Source: Bradyrhizobium sp. 138 (GTDB lineage Bacteria; Pseudomonadota; Alphaproteobacteria; Rhizobiales; Xanthobacteraceae). From it: a stretch of DNA of 64,000 nucleotides. The notes below the pieces were generated by a model. That model saw only the letters and a list, made by a program, of their open reading frames with translations, did no database searches and was not told the DNA's origin. Below, piece after piece: positions 41,774 to 50,562 of the stretch. How positions within the stretch are numbered: position 1 is the first letter of the stretch; each line of letters begins with the position of its first letter. The position numbers and the translations under genes are program-made. The stretch lies in NCBI RefSeq assembly GCF_023074075.1, contig NZ_JADPKT010000100.1, forward strand, positions 124,001-188,000, given 5' to 3'.

Positions 41774-42907
41774 CTACTCCGCCACCAGCGCATTCATGTG
41801 CTCGACGGCCTCCGCAAAATCTTCCTTGAACTCCTGCACCACGGCGCCGGCCGACTTCACGCTGTCGATCAGGCCGACGCCCTGACCGACGAAATAGCTG
41901 ACGAGATCGCGCGCCTTGGCGTTGCCGCTCGCGGCGGCACGGTCGATCGCGTTGAAGGCATCGCGGCTGATGATGCTCTGCAGCGGCATCGGCAGCGCGC
42001 CCGGGCTGTCCGGCGCACGGTCCCAGGCATCGGTCCAGACCGAGCGGAGCTGCCGCGCCGGCTTGCCGGTGCGGCCCTTGGAGCGGACTGCATCGCGCGA
42101 GGAGGCCGCGATCATCTTCTCGCGGAAGATCTCGCTGGTCTCGGACTCGACGGTGGCCAGCCACACCGATCCGGTCCAGGCGCCGGCTGCGCCCATGACC
42201 ATGCAGGCCGCCATCTGCCGTCCGGTCATGATGCCGCCGGCCGCCAGCACTGGCACGTCGCGGATTTTCTCGATCGCCTTGATCACCTCGGGCACCAGCA
42301 CCATGGTCGAGACCTCGCCGCAATGGCCGCCGGCTTCGGTGCCTTGCACCACGAGGATGTCGATCCCGGCCGCGACTTGGCGCAGCGCGTGCTCCTTGGC
42401 GCCGACGAGGGCGGCGACCGGCACGCCGTGTGTCTTGCCCATCTCGATCATCGCCTTCGGCGGCACGCCCAGCGCATTGGCGATCAGCCGGATCGGATGG
42501 TTGAAGGAGACCTCGAGCAGCTCCAGCGCGGTCTTTCCGTCGAACGGCTGCGGCTGATCGGCTGCGACCTCCGTGCTCGTCAGCTCGATGTCGTAATTCC
42601 TCAGGAGATCACGTGTGTAGGTGCGGTGCTCCTGCGGCACGCGCGTTTCCAGGCTCTTCCAGGTGACGTCCTTTTCGCCGGCGGTGGAGATGTTCTCGGG
42701 GATCAGCACGTCGATGCCGTAGGGTTTTCCGTCGACGTGCTCGTCGATCCATGTCAGCTCGCGTTCGAGGGTATCGGGCGTGTGCACGGTCGCACCCAAC
42801 ACACCGAAGCCGCCGGCGCGGCTGACGGCGGCGACGACGTCGCGGCAATGGCTGAAGGCCAGCAGCGGGAACTCGATGCCCAGCATGTCGCAGATCGGCG
42901 ATTTCAT
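41774..42907 (-). CDS. Nitronate monooxygenase / 2-nitropropane dioxygenase-like flavoprotein
   Basis: A TIM-barrel FMN enzyme of 377 residues. It opens with PICDMLGIEFPLLAFSHCRD, contains AVSRAGGFGVLGA, the FMN-phosphate loop VQGTEAGGHCGEVSTM and a second loop AAGGIMTGRQMAA. Members oxidise alkyl nitronates or act as enoyl or quinone reductases. ATG 42907 follows the clear ribosome site GGGAGAG. With the thiolase-like gene downstream, a role in CoA-ester metabolism is possible but not shown. Confidence 0.85.
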   Translation of the reverse strand: MKSPICDMLGIEFPLLAFSHCRDVVAAVSRAGGFGVLGATVHTPDTLERELTWIDEHVDGKPYGIDVLIPENISTAGEKDVTWKSLETRVPQEHRTYTRDLLRNYDIELTSTEVAADQPQPFDGKTALELLEVSFNHPIRLIANALGVPPKAMIEMGKTHGVPVAALVGAKEHALRQVAAGIDILVVQGTEAGGHCGEVSTMVLVPEVIKAIEKIRDVPVLAAGGIMTGRQMAACMVMGAAGAWTGSVWLATVESETSEIFREKMIAASSRDAVRSKGRTGKPARQLRSVWTDAWDRAPDSPGALPMPLQSIISRDAFNAIDRAAASGNAKARDLVSYFVGQGVGLIDSVKSAGAVVQEFKEDFAEAVEHMNALVAE

Positions 42908-43179
42908 GGCTCTCTCCCGGCGGCTTTCGCGTTGCTGTTGTTGTCGTGGCGAAGCATAGCGACGCGAGCCGATCGATGACATGCCGGATTCGGCGGGGCA
43001 TCTTGTGTGTAGGCGTCACGCGCATCCGCAGGCCGCGGCGTCCGCGCCAAGAATGACGGGGAGGGGCTTGCCATGACAAAACGTGAGGTTGCCTCGCCCG
43101 ACAATGCATTGCGGTGCCCTTGTTATTGGCCATTCCCGGGTTAATTAATGCAGACGCATCTTTCCGCCGGAGCCCCCGC

Positions 43180-44055
43180 ATGACTGACACCCCCGCCTAC
43201 GTGCCGCCCAAAGTCTGGACCTGGAACAAGGAGAACGGCGGGCAGTTCGCCAGCATCAACCGCCCCATCGCCGGCCCCACCCACGACAAGGAGCTGCCGG
43301 TCGGCAAGCACCCGCTCCAGCTCTATTCGCTGGCGACGCCGAACGGGGTGAAGGTCACGGTGATGCTGGAGGAGCTGCTGGCGCTCGGCCACAAGGGCGC
43401 CGAATACGACGCCTGGCTGATCAGGATCGGTAATGGCGATCAGTTCGGCAGCGGCTTCGTCGACATCAATCCGAACTCCAAGATTCCCGCGCTGCTGGAT
43501 CGTTCCGGTCCGGAGCCAATCCGCGTGTTCGAGTCGGGCTCGATCCTGTTCTACCTCGCCGAGAAGTTCGGCGCCTTCCTGCCGAAGGAAATCAAGACCC
43601 GCACCGAGGCGATGTCCTGGCTGTTCTGGCAGATGGGCAGCGCGCCCTATCTCGGCGGCGGCTTCGGCCACTTCTACGCCTACGCGCCGACCAAGATCGA
43701 ATACGCCATCGATCGCTTCGCGATGGAGACCAAGCGCCAGCTCGACGTGCTCGACCGGCGCCTTGCCGACAACGAATATCTCGCGGGTCATGAATATACG
43801 ATTGCCGACATGGCGGTGTGGCCCTGGTACGGCGCGCTATCCAAGGGGCTGGTCTATGGCGCCGGCGAATTCCTTTCGGTGCAGGACTACAAGAACGTGC
43901 AGCGCTGGACCGATCAGATCGCCAAGCGTCCGGCGGTGAAGCGCGGCCGCATGGTCAACCGCGTCTCCGGCGATCCCGCCAGCCAGCTCCACGAGCGGCA
44001 CGACGCATCCGATTTCGAGACCAAGACCCAGGACAAGCTCGCGCCCGCGACGTAA
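43180..44055 (+). CDS. yghU: Glutathione S-transferase, YghU/nu-class type
   Basis: A 291-residue glutathione transferase. The long N-terminal extension before the thioredoxin fold (YVPPKVWTWNKENGGQFA) and the motif FESGSILFYLAEKFG are typical of YghU and its relatives, which have disulfide-bond reductase activity with glutathione. The all-alpha domain has AGHEYTIADMAVWPW. ATG 43180 is preferred; the frame opens at 43114. It is monocistronic, with two repeats after its stop. Confidence 0.88.
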   Translation: MTDTPAYVPPKVWTWNKENGGQFASINRPIAGPTHDKELPVGKHPLQLYSLATPNGVKVTVMLEELLALGHKGAEYDAWLIRIGNGDQFGSGFVDINPNSKIPALLDRSGPEPIRVFESGSILFYLAEKFGAFLPKEIKTRTEAMSWLFWQMGSAPYLGGGFGHFYAYAPTKIEYAIDRFAMETKRQLDVLDRRLADNEYLAGHEYTIADMAVWPWYGALSKGLVYGAGEFLSVQDYKNVQRWTDQIAKRPAVKRGRMVNRVSGDPASQLHERHDASDFETKTQDKLAPAT

Positions 44056-44058
44056 ATG

Positions 44059-44144
44059 CGTAGGGCGGATTAGCCGAAGGCGTAATCCGCCATTCTCCGT
44101 GCCGCAGGCGTTCGGCGGATTACGCTTCGCTAATCCGCCCTACG
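44059..44144. repeat. Palindromic repeat, family C
   Basis: Arms CGTAGGGCGGATTAGC and GCTAATCCGCCCTACG pair perfectly; inner GGATTA/TAATCC hairpins are in both halves. The fold is that of families A and B with altered, compensated stem bases. It starts four bases after the GST stop. Confidence 0.92.
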
Positions 44145-44149
44145 ATCTT

Positions 44150-44244
44150 CGTAGGGTGGGCAAAGCGAAAGCGTGCCCACCATTTCTTGCGAGGCCGCGA
44201 TGGTGGGCACGGCGCGCGAAGAGCGCGCCTTTGCCCACCCTACG
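44150..44244. repeat. Palindromic repeat, family A copy 3
   Basis: Arms CGTAGGGTGGGCAAAGC and GCCTTTGCCCACCCTACG; inner GTGCCCACC/GGTGGGCAC. It stands five bases after the family C repeat, and its other end is 13 bases from the acyl-CoA dehydrogenase stop. Confidence 0.92.
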
Positions 44245-44256
44245 GCATCTCGTGGA

Positions 44257-45534
44257 TCACGCCATGCTCAGCTCGTGGCGGCCGACCACCATCCAGTGTA
44301 CCTCGTCCGGACCGTCGGCAAAGCGCAAATGGCGGACGTCCTGGTACATCTCGGCGAGCGGGGTCCAGTGCGAGATGCCGGTGGCGCCGTGCATCTGGAT
44401 CGCCTGATCGATGATCTTGCAGGCACGCTCCGGCACCATGGCCTTGACCATGGAGACCCAGACGCGGGCCTCCTTGTTGCCGAGCACGTCCATCGCCTTG
44501 GCCGCCTTCAGCACCATCAGCCGCATCGCTTCGATCTCGCAGCGCGCCTGCGCGATGATCTGCATGTTGCCGCCGAGATGCGCGATCTTCTTGCCGAAGG
44601 CCTCGCGGGTGAGACCCCGCTGCACCATCAGATCGAGCGCCTTCTCGGCCTTGCCGATCGTGCGCATGCAGTGATGGATGCGGCCCGGGCCAAGGCGGAG
44701 CTGCGAGATCTCGAAGCCGCGGCCTTCACCTAACAGCATGTTCTCCTTCGGGACCCGCACATTGTTGAAGCGCATGTGCATGTGGCCGCGCGGGGCGTGG
44801 TCCTGGCCGAATACATACATGGGCCCGAGCACCTCGACGCCGGGCGTGTCGCGCGGCACCAGAATCTGCGACTGCTGCTTGCTCGGCGCCGCGTCCGGAT
44901 TGGTCTTCACCATCACGATCAGGATCTTGCAGCGGGGATCGCCGAGACCTGAGATGTAATACTTCTCGCCGTTGATCACCCACTCGTCGCCGACGAGCTT
45001 TGCCGTGGTCGAGATGTTCTTGGCGTCGGAGGAGGCGACGTTCGGCTCGGTCATGACATAGGCCGAGCGGATCTCGCCGTTGAGCAGCGGCTTCAGCCAC
45101 TTCTCCTTCTGCTCCTTGGTGCCGACCCGCTCCAGCACCTCCATGTTGCCGGTGTCCGGCGCCGAGCAGTTCATGGTCTCGGACGCCAGCGGGCTCTTGC
45201 CGAGCTCGGATGCGATATAGGCGTAGTCGAGATTCTTCAGGCCCTGGCCGGTCTCGTCGTCCGGCAGGAAGAAATTCCAGAGGCCTTCCTGCTTGGCCTT
45301 GTTCTTGGCCTTCTCCAGCACCTCGAGCTGCTTCGGCGTGAAGCTCCAGCGATCTTCCTTGGTCTCGCCGGCCTTGGCAAACTCGATCGACATCGGCTCG
45401 ACGGTGTCGCGGATGAATTTCTTGACGTGATCATAGAGCGGCCGGACCTGGTCCGACATGCGCAGGTCGTTGAGCTCGTCGCCGGGATTGAGGGTGTAGT
45501 TGGTGGTGCGGGGAATGTAGATGTGTTTTGTCAT
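44257..45534 (-). CDS. Acyl-CoA dehydrogenase, ACAD10/11 (LvaC) type
   Basis: An FAD-dependent acyl-CoA dehydrogenase of 425 residues. YVMTEPNVASSDA binds FAD, and the stretch HAPRGHMHMRFNNVRVP then LGPGRIHHCMRTIG is the pattern seen in ACAD10/11-like enzymes. At the position of the usual catalytic Glu it has Asp407 in FADGPDEVH. This subgroup acts on 4-phosphoryl-acyl-CoA, removing phosphate in 4-hydroxy acid breakdown. A kinase of the matching type is 2.5 kb away on the other strand. ATG 45534 sets the normal length. Confidence 0.88.
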   Translation of the reverse strand: MTKHIYIPRTTNYTLNPGDELNDLRMSDQVRPLYDHVKKFIRDTVEPMSIEFAKAGETKEDRWSFTPKQLEVLEKAKNKAKQEGLWNFFLPDDETGQGLKNLDYAYIASELGKSPLASETMNCSAPDTGNMEVLERVGTKEQKEKWLKPLLNGEIRSAYVMTEPNVASSDAKNISTTAKLVGDEWVINGEKYYISGLGDPRCKILIVMVKTNPDAAPSKQQSQILVPRDTPGVEVLGPMYVFGQDHAPRGHMHMRFNNVRVPKENMLLGEGRGFEISQLRLGPGRIHHCMRTIGKAEKALDLMVQRGLTREAFGKKIAHLGGNMQIIAQARCEIEAMRLMVLKAAKAMDVLGNKEARVWVSMVKAMVPERACKIIDQAIQMHGATGISHWTPLAEMYQDVRHLRFADGPDEVHWMVVGRHELSMA

Positions 45535-45705
45535 TGTTCCTCCCGGGACGCTGAGATCGTTCTGGGGCAAGAATAGTCGCAGCGCAGCCAAAGTGCGAGC
45601 GCGCATTTTTTACGCTGAGCCGTGCCATGCGATGGAATTTCGCGAAGGCGTTTGAAATGTTGTTTGAATGGGGTGTAGGGAGGCGGCAGGCGCGCGCCTC
45701 ACTCT

Positions 45706-45818
45706 CCGCTGTCATCGCCCGGCAAAGACCGGGCGATCCAGTATTCCAGAGACCGTCGTGATTGAGCCGAGAAGCCGCGGCGTACTGGATTCCCCGCTTT
45801 CGCGGGGAATGACAGCGG
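45706..45818. repeat. Palindromic repeat, family G
   Basis: Outer arms CCGCTGTCAT and ATGACAGCGG; inner hairpins CGCCCGGcaaagaCCGGGCG and CCCCGCTTTCGCGGGG. The latter resembles a stem-loop terminator without a T run. It fills much of the gap upstream of the acyl-CoA dehydrogenase and ends ten bases before the VOC gene's stop. Confidence 0.85.
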
Positions 45819-45827
45819 TGGATGTGG

Positions 45828-46208
45828 CTAGTTCGGCATCCGATGCATCGCACAGATCTTGTTGCCATCGAGATCGCGCAAATAGGCGAGATAGAGCTTG
45901 CCGCCTGGACCCTGGCGCACGCCGGGCGGATCCTCGATCGATTTTGCGCCGGCTGCGACACCAGCCGCGTGCCAGGCATCGACCTGCTCGGGCGAATTGC
46001 AGGCAAAGCCGATCGTGCCGCCGTTAGCGCACGTTGCCGGCTCGCCGTTGATCGGTTTCGACACCGAGAACACGCCGGTCTTGGTGATGTAAAAGATGCG
46101 GTGGCCATCGACCCTGGCAGGCCGCACCTCGAGCGTGCTCAGCAGACTGTCGTAGAACGATTTGGCCTTGTCGAGGTCGTTGGTGCCGATCATGACGTGC
46201 GAGAACAT
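45828..46208 (-). CDS. VOC-family (glyoxalase/bleomycin-resistance fold) protein
   Basis: A 126-residue single VOC domain. It begins FSHVMIGTNDLDKAKSFYDS, has metal-type His at residue 4 (FSHV), and ends with YLAYLRDLDGNKICAMHR, the usual last strands with Asp in place of the common Glu. VOC proteins include glyoxalases, epimerases and dioxygenases; the specific function is not evident. It lies between the SDR at 46339 and the dehydrogenase at 44257 on the same strand, with repeats on both sides. Confidence 0.82.
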   Translation of the reverse strand: MFSHVMIGTNDLDKAKSFYDSLLSTLEVRPARVDGHRIFYITKTGVFSVSKPINGEPATCANGGTIGFACNSPEQVDAWHAAGVAAGAKSIEDPPGVRQGPGGKLYLAYLRDLDGNKICAMHRMPN

Positions 46209-46244
46209 TTGCCCATTCCCTTCTGCGCTTACAATACGAGGAGC

Positions 46245-46333
46245 CGTAGGGTGGGCAAAGCGCAGCGTGCCCACCACGACATCGGACATGTTGATGGTGG
46301 GCACGCCGCAAGTGCGGCTTTGCCCACCCTACG
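46245..46333. repeat. Palindromic repeat, family A copy 4
   Basis: Arms CGTAGGGTGGGCAAAGC and GCTTTGCCCACCCTACG pair perfectly; inner GTGCCCACC/GGTGGGCAC. It ends six bases before the stop of the SDR gene. Confidence 0.93.
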
Positions 46334-46338
46334 AAGTC

Positions 46339-47118
46339 TCAAAACGCGGTATAGCCGCCGTCGATGACGAACGTGTCGGCGGTGTGATACGACGACGCCT
46401 TGCTCATCAGATAGACGGCAATGCCGCCGAAATCGCTTGGCTCGCCGAAGCGGCGCTGCGGAATGCGCGGCATCACGTTGGCGACGAACTTGTCGTTCGC
46501 CATGAGACCTGATGTCATGTCGCTCTTGATCCAGCCGGGTAGGATCGCGTTGGCGGTGACGCCGTGACGGGCGAGCTCGACGCCGAGCGCTCGCACCAGC
46601 GCATTGATCGCGGCCTTGGTCGCGGCATAGTGCTCGTTGCGCGCGGTGCCGAAGATCGAGGCGAGACTCGAGGTCGCCACCAGCCGGCCGAAGGGATCGC
46701 CGGCATTGGCGCGATCGGTCATATGGCGCGCGGCGGCTTGGAACGCGTGGAACACGCCGTCGAGATTGGTCGAAAACATCGTGCGCCATTCCTCCTCTGT
46801 GCGCTCGATGAAGGAGCGCCGGCCGCCGCCGCCGATGCCGGCATTGGCGAAGCAGCCGTCGACCCGGCCGAACGCATCGAGCGTCGCCTTCATCGCGGCA
46901 TTGACAGAGGCGGGATCGGTGACGTCGCAGACGCGGGTCTCGACTTTGCCGGCAAGGCTGGCCATGCTCGCGGCAGCAGCCTTGTTCTTGTCAGCATTGC
47001 GGCCCCAGATCGAGACATTGCAGCCCTGGGTGGCGAGCGCCTGCGCGATGCCGAGCCCGATGCCGCCATTGCCGCCGGTGATCACGGCCACACGGCCGGA
47101 GAGGTCGAAAAGGTTCAT
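46339..47118 (-). CDS. SDR-family oxidoreductase (classical)
   Basis: A 259-residue short-chain dehydrogenase. The cofactor motif is TGGNGGIGLGIA, the structural motif is FANAGIG, and the catalytic residues are Ser in ATSSLAS and Tyr/Lys in HYAATKAA. ATG 47118 gives normal length. It is divergent from the crotonase-kinase genes. In an lva-like pathway a 3-hydroxyacyl-CoA or hydroxyacid dehydrogenase of this type (LvaD-like role) would be needed, so it is a candidate for that step. Confidence 0.88.
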   Translation of the reverse strand: MNLFDLSGRVAVITGGNGGIGLGIAQALATQGCNVSIWGRNADKNKAAAASMASLAGKVETRVCDVTDPASVNAAMKATLDAFGRVDGCFANAGIGGGGRRSFIERTEEEWRTMFSTNLDGVFHAFQAAARHMTDRANAGDPFGRLVATSSLASIFGTARNEHYAATKAAINALVRALGVELARHGVTANAILPGWIKSDMTSGLMANDKFVANVMPRIPQRRFGEPSDFGGIAVYLMSKASSYHTADTFVIDGGYTAF

Positions 47119-47306
47119 GGCGCGTTTCCGTTCTTGGCAAGTTCTTGGCAAGCTTTCCGGCATGCGGCGCATCAGCCGCTGCGCGCAAGATTGCTTGCTA
47201 TGCTCTGATCACCATGGACAAGACCGCGCCAAAAATCAAATATGCGCCCCGGCAAAAACTAATTCCGGTCTGCGAAACATCGCTAGGACCAACCGACGAG
47301 GAAACC

Positions 47307-48095
47307 ATGCAGTTCAAACACGTCACGCTCGATTTCGATGGCGCGGTCGCGATCCTCAAGCTCGACCATCAGGAGGTGATGAACGCGGTCTCCGTGGACA
47401 TGCTGGGCGGGCTATCCGAAGCGCTCGATGCGATCGAGGAGAAAAAGGACGAGGTGCGCTGCGTGGTGCTGACCGGCGCGGGGCGAGCGTTCTGCACCGG
47501 CGCGAATCTGCAAGGCCGCAACAACCAGTCGAAGAAGACCAAGGCCGGCCTGACGCTGGAGACCGGCTTTCATCCCTTCCTGCGCCGCATCCGCAATCTG
47601 CACTGCCCCATCGTGACCGCGGTCAACGGGCCGGCCGCCGGCGCGGGCATGAGCTTCGCGCTGCTCGGCGACATGATTTTGTGCGCGCGTTCCTCTTATT
47701 TCCTGCAGGCCTTCCGCCGCATCGGTCTCGTGCCGGATTGCGGCTCGACCTGGCTCTTGCCGCGCCTCATCGGCCGGGCGCGCTCGATCGAATTGTCGCT
47801 GATGGGCGAGCGGCTGCCGGCCGAGAAGGCGCTGGAATGGGGCCTCGTCAACCGCGTCTACGACGACGGCGTGCTGATGGAAGAGGCGATGAAGCTGGCG
47901 CGCGACCTCGCCAGCGGCCCGACGGTCGCGCTGTCGTCGATCCGCAAGCTCTACTGGGACAGCCCGGAAAACTCCTTCGAGGATCAGCTCAACCTCGAAT
48001 TCCAGTGCCAGCTTCGCGCCGGCGACACCGAAGATTTTCGCGAGGGCGTCGGCGCGTTCCTGGAGAAGCGGCCCGCGCAGTTCAAAGGCAAATGA
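47307..48095 (+). CDS. Crotonase-family enoyl-CoA isomerase/hydratase, PaaG-like
   Basis: A 262-residue crotonase. The oxyanion segments are RAFCTGANLQGR and NGPAAGAGMSFALLGD. Neither general-base Glu of enoyl-CoA hydratase is present (GAGMSF, QAFRRIG), but Asp occurs in GLVPDCGSTWLLPR, the pattern of PaaG and other double-bond isomerases. It is therefore more likely to isomerise than hydrate. The stop overlaps the kinase start by four bases. A true PaaG role with the 1-3 kb paa genes is possible but the context favours the kinase pathway. Confidence 0.85.
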   Translation: MQFKHVTLDFDGAVAILKLDHQEVMNAVSVDMLGGLSEALDAIEEKKDEVRCVVLTGAGRAFCTGANLQGRNNQSKKTKAGLTLETGFHPFLRRIRNLHCPIVTAVNGPAAGAGMSFALLGDMILCARSSYFLQAFRRIGLVPDCGSTWLLPRLIGRARSIELSLMGERLPAEKALEWGLVNRVYDDGVLMEEAMKLARDLASGPTVALSSIRKLYWDSPENSFEDQLNLEFQCQLRAGDTEDFREGVGAFLEKRPAQFKGK

Positions 48096-49078
48096 TCGAG
48101 GCGGAGCTTTCACGCAGCGTCCAGCGCTGGTGCAAGGGCGCGACCGGCGTCACCGGGGCAGCAAAGCTGTCCGGCGGCGCCAGCCAGGAAACCTGGCGCT
48201 TCGACATCGTGCATCCCGATGGGCCGATCGGCGCGATCCTGCGCCGCTCGCCGAAAGGCTATGGCGCGGCGCCAACGCGCGCGGCCGGACTTGCTGCTGA
48301 AGCGCAACTGATGCAGCTCGCCTTCGAGGCCGGCGTGCCGTCGCCGCGCGTGATGCATGTGCTGGTGCCCGAGGACGACCTCGGCACCGGCTTCATCATG
48401 CAGCGGGTCGAGGGCGAGACGATCGCGCGCAAGATTCTTCGCGATGACGTGTTCGCTGCCGCGCGGCCGCTGTTGGCGCGGCAGATTGGTGGCATTCTGG
48501 CTGGCCTGCATCGACTGCCGCAGGACAAGCTGCCCGAGCTGCGCAGCCGCGGCGCCACTCAGGAGATCGCCGAGTTCGAGCGCGACTACCGCAGCCTGAA
48601 CTGGCCCAAGCCCGTGTTCGAGCTGGCGTTGCGCTGGCTGCGCGATCACGATCCCGGTCCCTCGGCCGAGATCACGCTGGTGCACGGCGATTTCCGCAAC
48701 GGCAATCTCATCATCGGCGCCGACGGCGTGCGCGCCGTGCTCGACTGGGAGCTCGCCCATCTCGGCGACCCCATGGAGGATCTCGGCTGGGTCTGCGTCA
48801 ACTCCTGGCGCTTCGGCGAGATCGACAAGCCCGTCGGCGGTTTTGGCTCGCGTGAGGAGCTGTTCGCAGGCTACGAAGCGGCAGGCCGAACGGTCGATCC
48901 TGCGCGCGTCAAATTCTGGGAAGTGATGGGCACGTTGCGCTGGGGCATCATGTGCGGCGGCATGATGCAGCGGTTTCGCGAAGGCCCGGACCATTCCATG
49001 GAGCGCGCCATGATCGGCCGTCGCGCCAGCGAGACCGAAATCGATCTGTTGCGGCTGTTGGCGCCGCGCGGGAGTTGA
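48092..49078 (+). CDS. APH-fold phosphotransferase, LvaA / ACAD10-kinase type
   Basis: A protein-kinase-fold phosphotransferase of 328 residues. The glycine-rich loop is LSGGASQETW (26-35), the catalytic loop VHGDFRNGN (Asp200, Asn205) and the metal site LDWELAHLGDPMEDLGW (from 217). These features group it with the kinase domain of human ACAD10/11 and bacterial LvaA, which phosphorylate the 4-hydroxyl of 4-hydroxyacyl-CoA, not with antibiotic-resistance enzymes. It overlaps the crotonase by four bases and is followed after three bases by a small DUF6285-like protein. Confidence 0.85.
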   Translation: MIEAELSRSVQRWCKGATGVTGAAKLSGGASQETWRFDIVHPDGPIGAILRRSPKGYGAAPTRAAGLAAEAQLMQLAFEAGVPSPRVMHVLVPEDDLGTGFIMQRVEGETIARKILRDDVFAAARPLLARQIGGILAGLHRLPQDKLPELRSRGATQEIAEFERDYRSLNWPKPVFELALRWLRDHDPGPSAEITLVHGDFRNGNLIIGADGVRAVLDWELAHLGDPMEDLGWVCVNSWRFGEIDKPVGGFGSREELFAGYEAAGRTVDPARVKFWEVMGTLRWGIMCGGMMQRFREGPDHSMERAMIGRRASETEIDLLRLLAPRGS

Positions 49079-49081
49079 CAC

Positions 49082-49459
49082 ATGCAGGACGAGCCGACCC
49101 CGGTCGAGCTGACCAAATCAGTCGCCGACTTCCTCCGCAACGACATCACGCCGCTGATCTCCGGTCACCAGGCCTTCAAGCTGCGCGTCGCCATCAACAT
49201 CCTCGACCTCGTGACGCGGCAGCTGACGGGGGAGGAGGGGAGTGATGCGAAGGAGGTGGAGCGGCTGCGTGCGCTGCTCGGCATCGACGGCTCGGTCAGC
49301 GAACTCAACCGCGCGCTCGCCGAGCGCATCGCCAAGGGCGAGGTTGATCTGGCAACGCCCGGCCTCGCCGAGCATCTGTGGGCGACCACGATGGACAAGC
49401 TGGCGGTGGATCAGCCCAATTACGCGTCCTACAAGCGGGAGCTGTCGAGGGACGCGTAG
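49082..49459 (+). CDS. DUF6285-like small protein, candidate LvaB-type kinase partner
   Basis: A 125-residue helical protein: SVADFLRNDITPLISGHQAFKLRVAINILDLVTRQL (in part) near the N-terminus, then ERLRALLG and a C-terminal DKLAVDQPNYASYKREL. I assign it to DUF6285 by recall of this pattern. In Pseudomonas the small protein LvaB, encoded beside LvaA, is required for the kinase; this gene has the same size and place, three bases after the kinase. Equivalence to LvaB is inference. Confidence 0.75.
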   Translation: MQDEPTPVELTKSVADFLRNDITPLISGHQAFKLRVAINILDLVTRQLTGEEGSDAKEVERLRALLGIDGSVSELNRALAERIAKGEVDLATPGLAEHLWATTMDKLAVDQPNYASYKRELSRDA

Positions 49460-49468
49460 GCCTCTCCA

Positions 49469-49555
49469 CGTCATTGCGAGGAGCCCTTGCGACGAAGCAA
49501 TCCAGACTATTTCCGCGGAGACAGTCTGGATTGCTTCGCTACGCTCGCAATGACG
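49469..49555. repeat. Palindromic repeat, family E copy 3
   Basis: Arms CGTCATTGCGAG and CTCGCAATGACG; inner GCAATCCAGACT / AGTCTGGATTGC. It fills the gap between the convergent DUF6285-like and crotonase genes. Confidence 0.93.
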
Positions 49556-49569
49556 GCATTGAGACTCTC

Positions 49570-50349
49570 TTACTTCCCCACCCATTTCGGCGGCCGCTTC
49601 TCCGAAAACGCCTTCGGGCCCTCGATATAGTCCTGCGAGGCGACCATGGCCTGCACCGCCGGATAGTCGCGCTGCTCCGCGATCGCCTGTTCCAGCGAGA
49701 CGCCAAGTCCCTTCTGAATCGCCTGCTTCGAGGCCCGGATCGACATCGGCGAATTCTTGGCGATCATCTCCGCCCAACGCAGCGCAGCCGTCAGTGCCTC
49801 GCCCTGCGGCACCACCTCGTTGACGAAGCCGAGCTCTTGACCTTCCTTGGCGCTGACATGGCGTGCCGTGAGGATCATGCCCATGGCGCGCTTGAGGCCG
49901 ATCTGCCGCGGCAGGCGGTGCAGGCCGCCGGCGAGCGCGGCGAGGCCGACGCGCGGCTCGGGCAGGGCGAAGGTCGCATTCTCCGCGGCGATGATCAGGT
50001 CGCAGGCGAGCGCGATCTCGAAGCCGCCGCCCATCGCGACGCCGTTCACCGCGGCGATGATCGGCTTGTCGCAGTCGAATCGCGAGGTGAGGCCGGCAAA
50101 GCCGCCCTTGTCCCAGCCGCGCTTGCCGCCTGCCGCCTGCCACTTCAGATCGTTGCCGGCGCAGAACGCCTTGTCGCCGCTGCCGGTGACGATCGCGATC
50201 CATTGCTCAGGATCGGCGGAGAAATCGTCAAACACCTTCTGCAGCTCGAAATGCGCATCGGTGTGCAACGCGTTGTAGACCTCGGGGCGCGACAGCGTCA
50301 CGATCGTGATCGGCCCCTTGCGTTCCACCTTGGAAAATTTCAGCTCCAT
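49570..50349 (-). CDS. Enoyl-CoA hydratase (crotonase family)
   Basis: A 259-residue crotonase with both catalytic glutamates of a true hydratase: GGGFEIALACD and LPEPRVGL. The oxyanion hole is from KAFCAGNDL and GVAMGGGF. It should add water to 2-enoyl-CoA esters in a beta-oxidation-like route. ATG 50349 gives normal length although the frame is open to 50547. It is divergent from the acyl-CoA dehydrogenase at 50563. Confidence 0.9.
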   Translation of the reverse strand: MELKFSKVERKGPITIVTLSRPEVYNALHTDAHFELQKVFDDFSADPEQWIAIVTGSGDKAFCAGNDLKWQAAGGKRGWDKGGFAGLTSRFDCDKPIIAAVNGVAMGGGFEIALACDLIIAAENATFALPEPRVGLAALAGGLHRLPRQIGLKRAMGMILTARHVSAKEGQELGFVNEVVPQGEALTAALRWAEMIAKNSPMSIRASKQAIQKGLGVSLEQAIAEQRDYPAVQAMVASQDYIEGPKAFSEKRPPKWVGK

Positions 50350-50405
50350 CGCGCGCTCCCGCATTTTCTCGTGAAGGAATATTGGCGGCATAGTAGCGCG
50401 CCTCA

Positions 50406-50417
50406 GTGCTCGAGCAC
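50406..50417. promoter_or_regulatory. 12-base palindrome in divergent crotonase/dehydrogenase region
   Basis: Perfect palindrome GTGCTCGAGCAC, 57 bases upstream of the crotonase start and about 145 upstream of the dehydrogenase. It could be an operator; evidence is only its symmetry and position. Confidence 0.3.
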
Positions 50418-50562
50418 CATCGAATTGCGCCGGCGCGCCTTGCGTAGCTGGCACGTCTCGCCTTGCTTGACTTGGATGCGCTCTTCTCCGCTTAATCATG
50501 CGAAGAAAAAGTGCGCGTAGCGCCTTAACGCAAAACAACAAAATCATTCCGGGAGAGAACCC

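Noticed and set aside
40169..42979. A 936-residue open frame on the plus strand
   Set aside because: It runs antisense across two well-supported minus-strand genes (thiolase-like and flavoprotein). Its arginine-, histidine- and alanine-rich composition is the usual shadow of high-GC codon use.
45770..45818. Intrinsic terminator in the family G repeat (CCCCGCTTTCGCGGGG)
   Set aside because: The stem is strong but there is no T run on either side, and the hairpin is part of a larger palindromic repeat. Termination is possible but cannot be supported from sequence alone.
46637..48091. Upstream extension of the kinase reading frame
   Set aside because: The part before 48092 overlaps the SDR and crotonase in other frames. 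The kinase fold starts at the ATG overlapping the crotonase stop.
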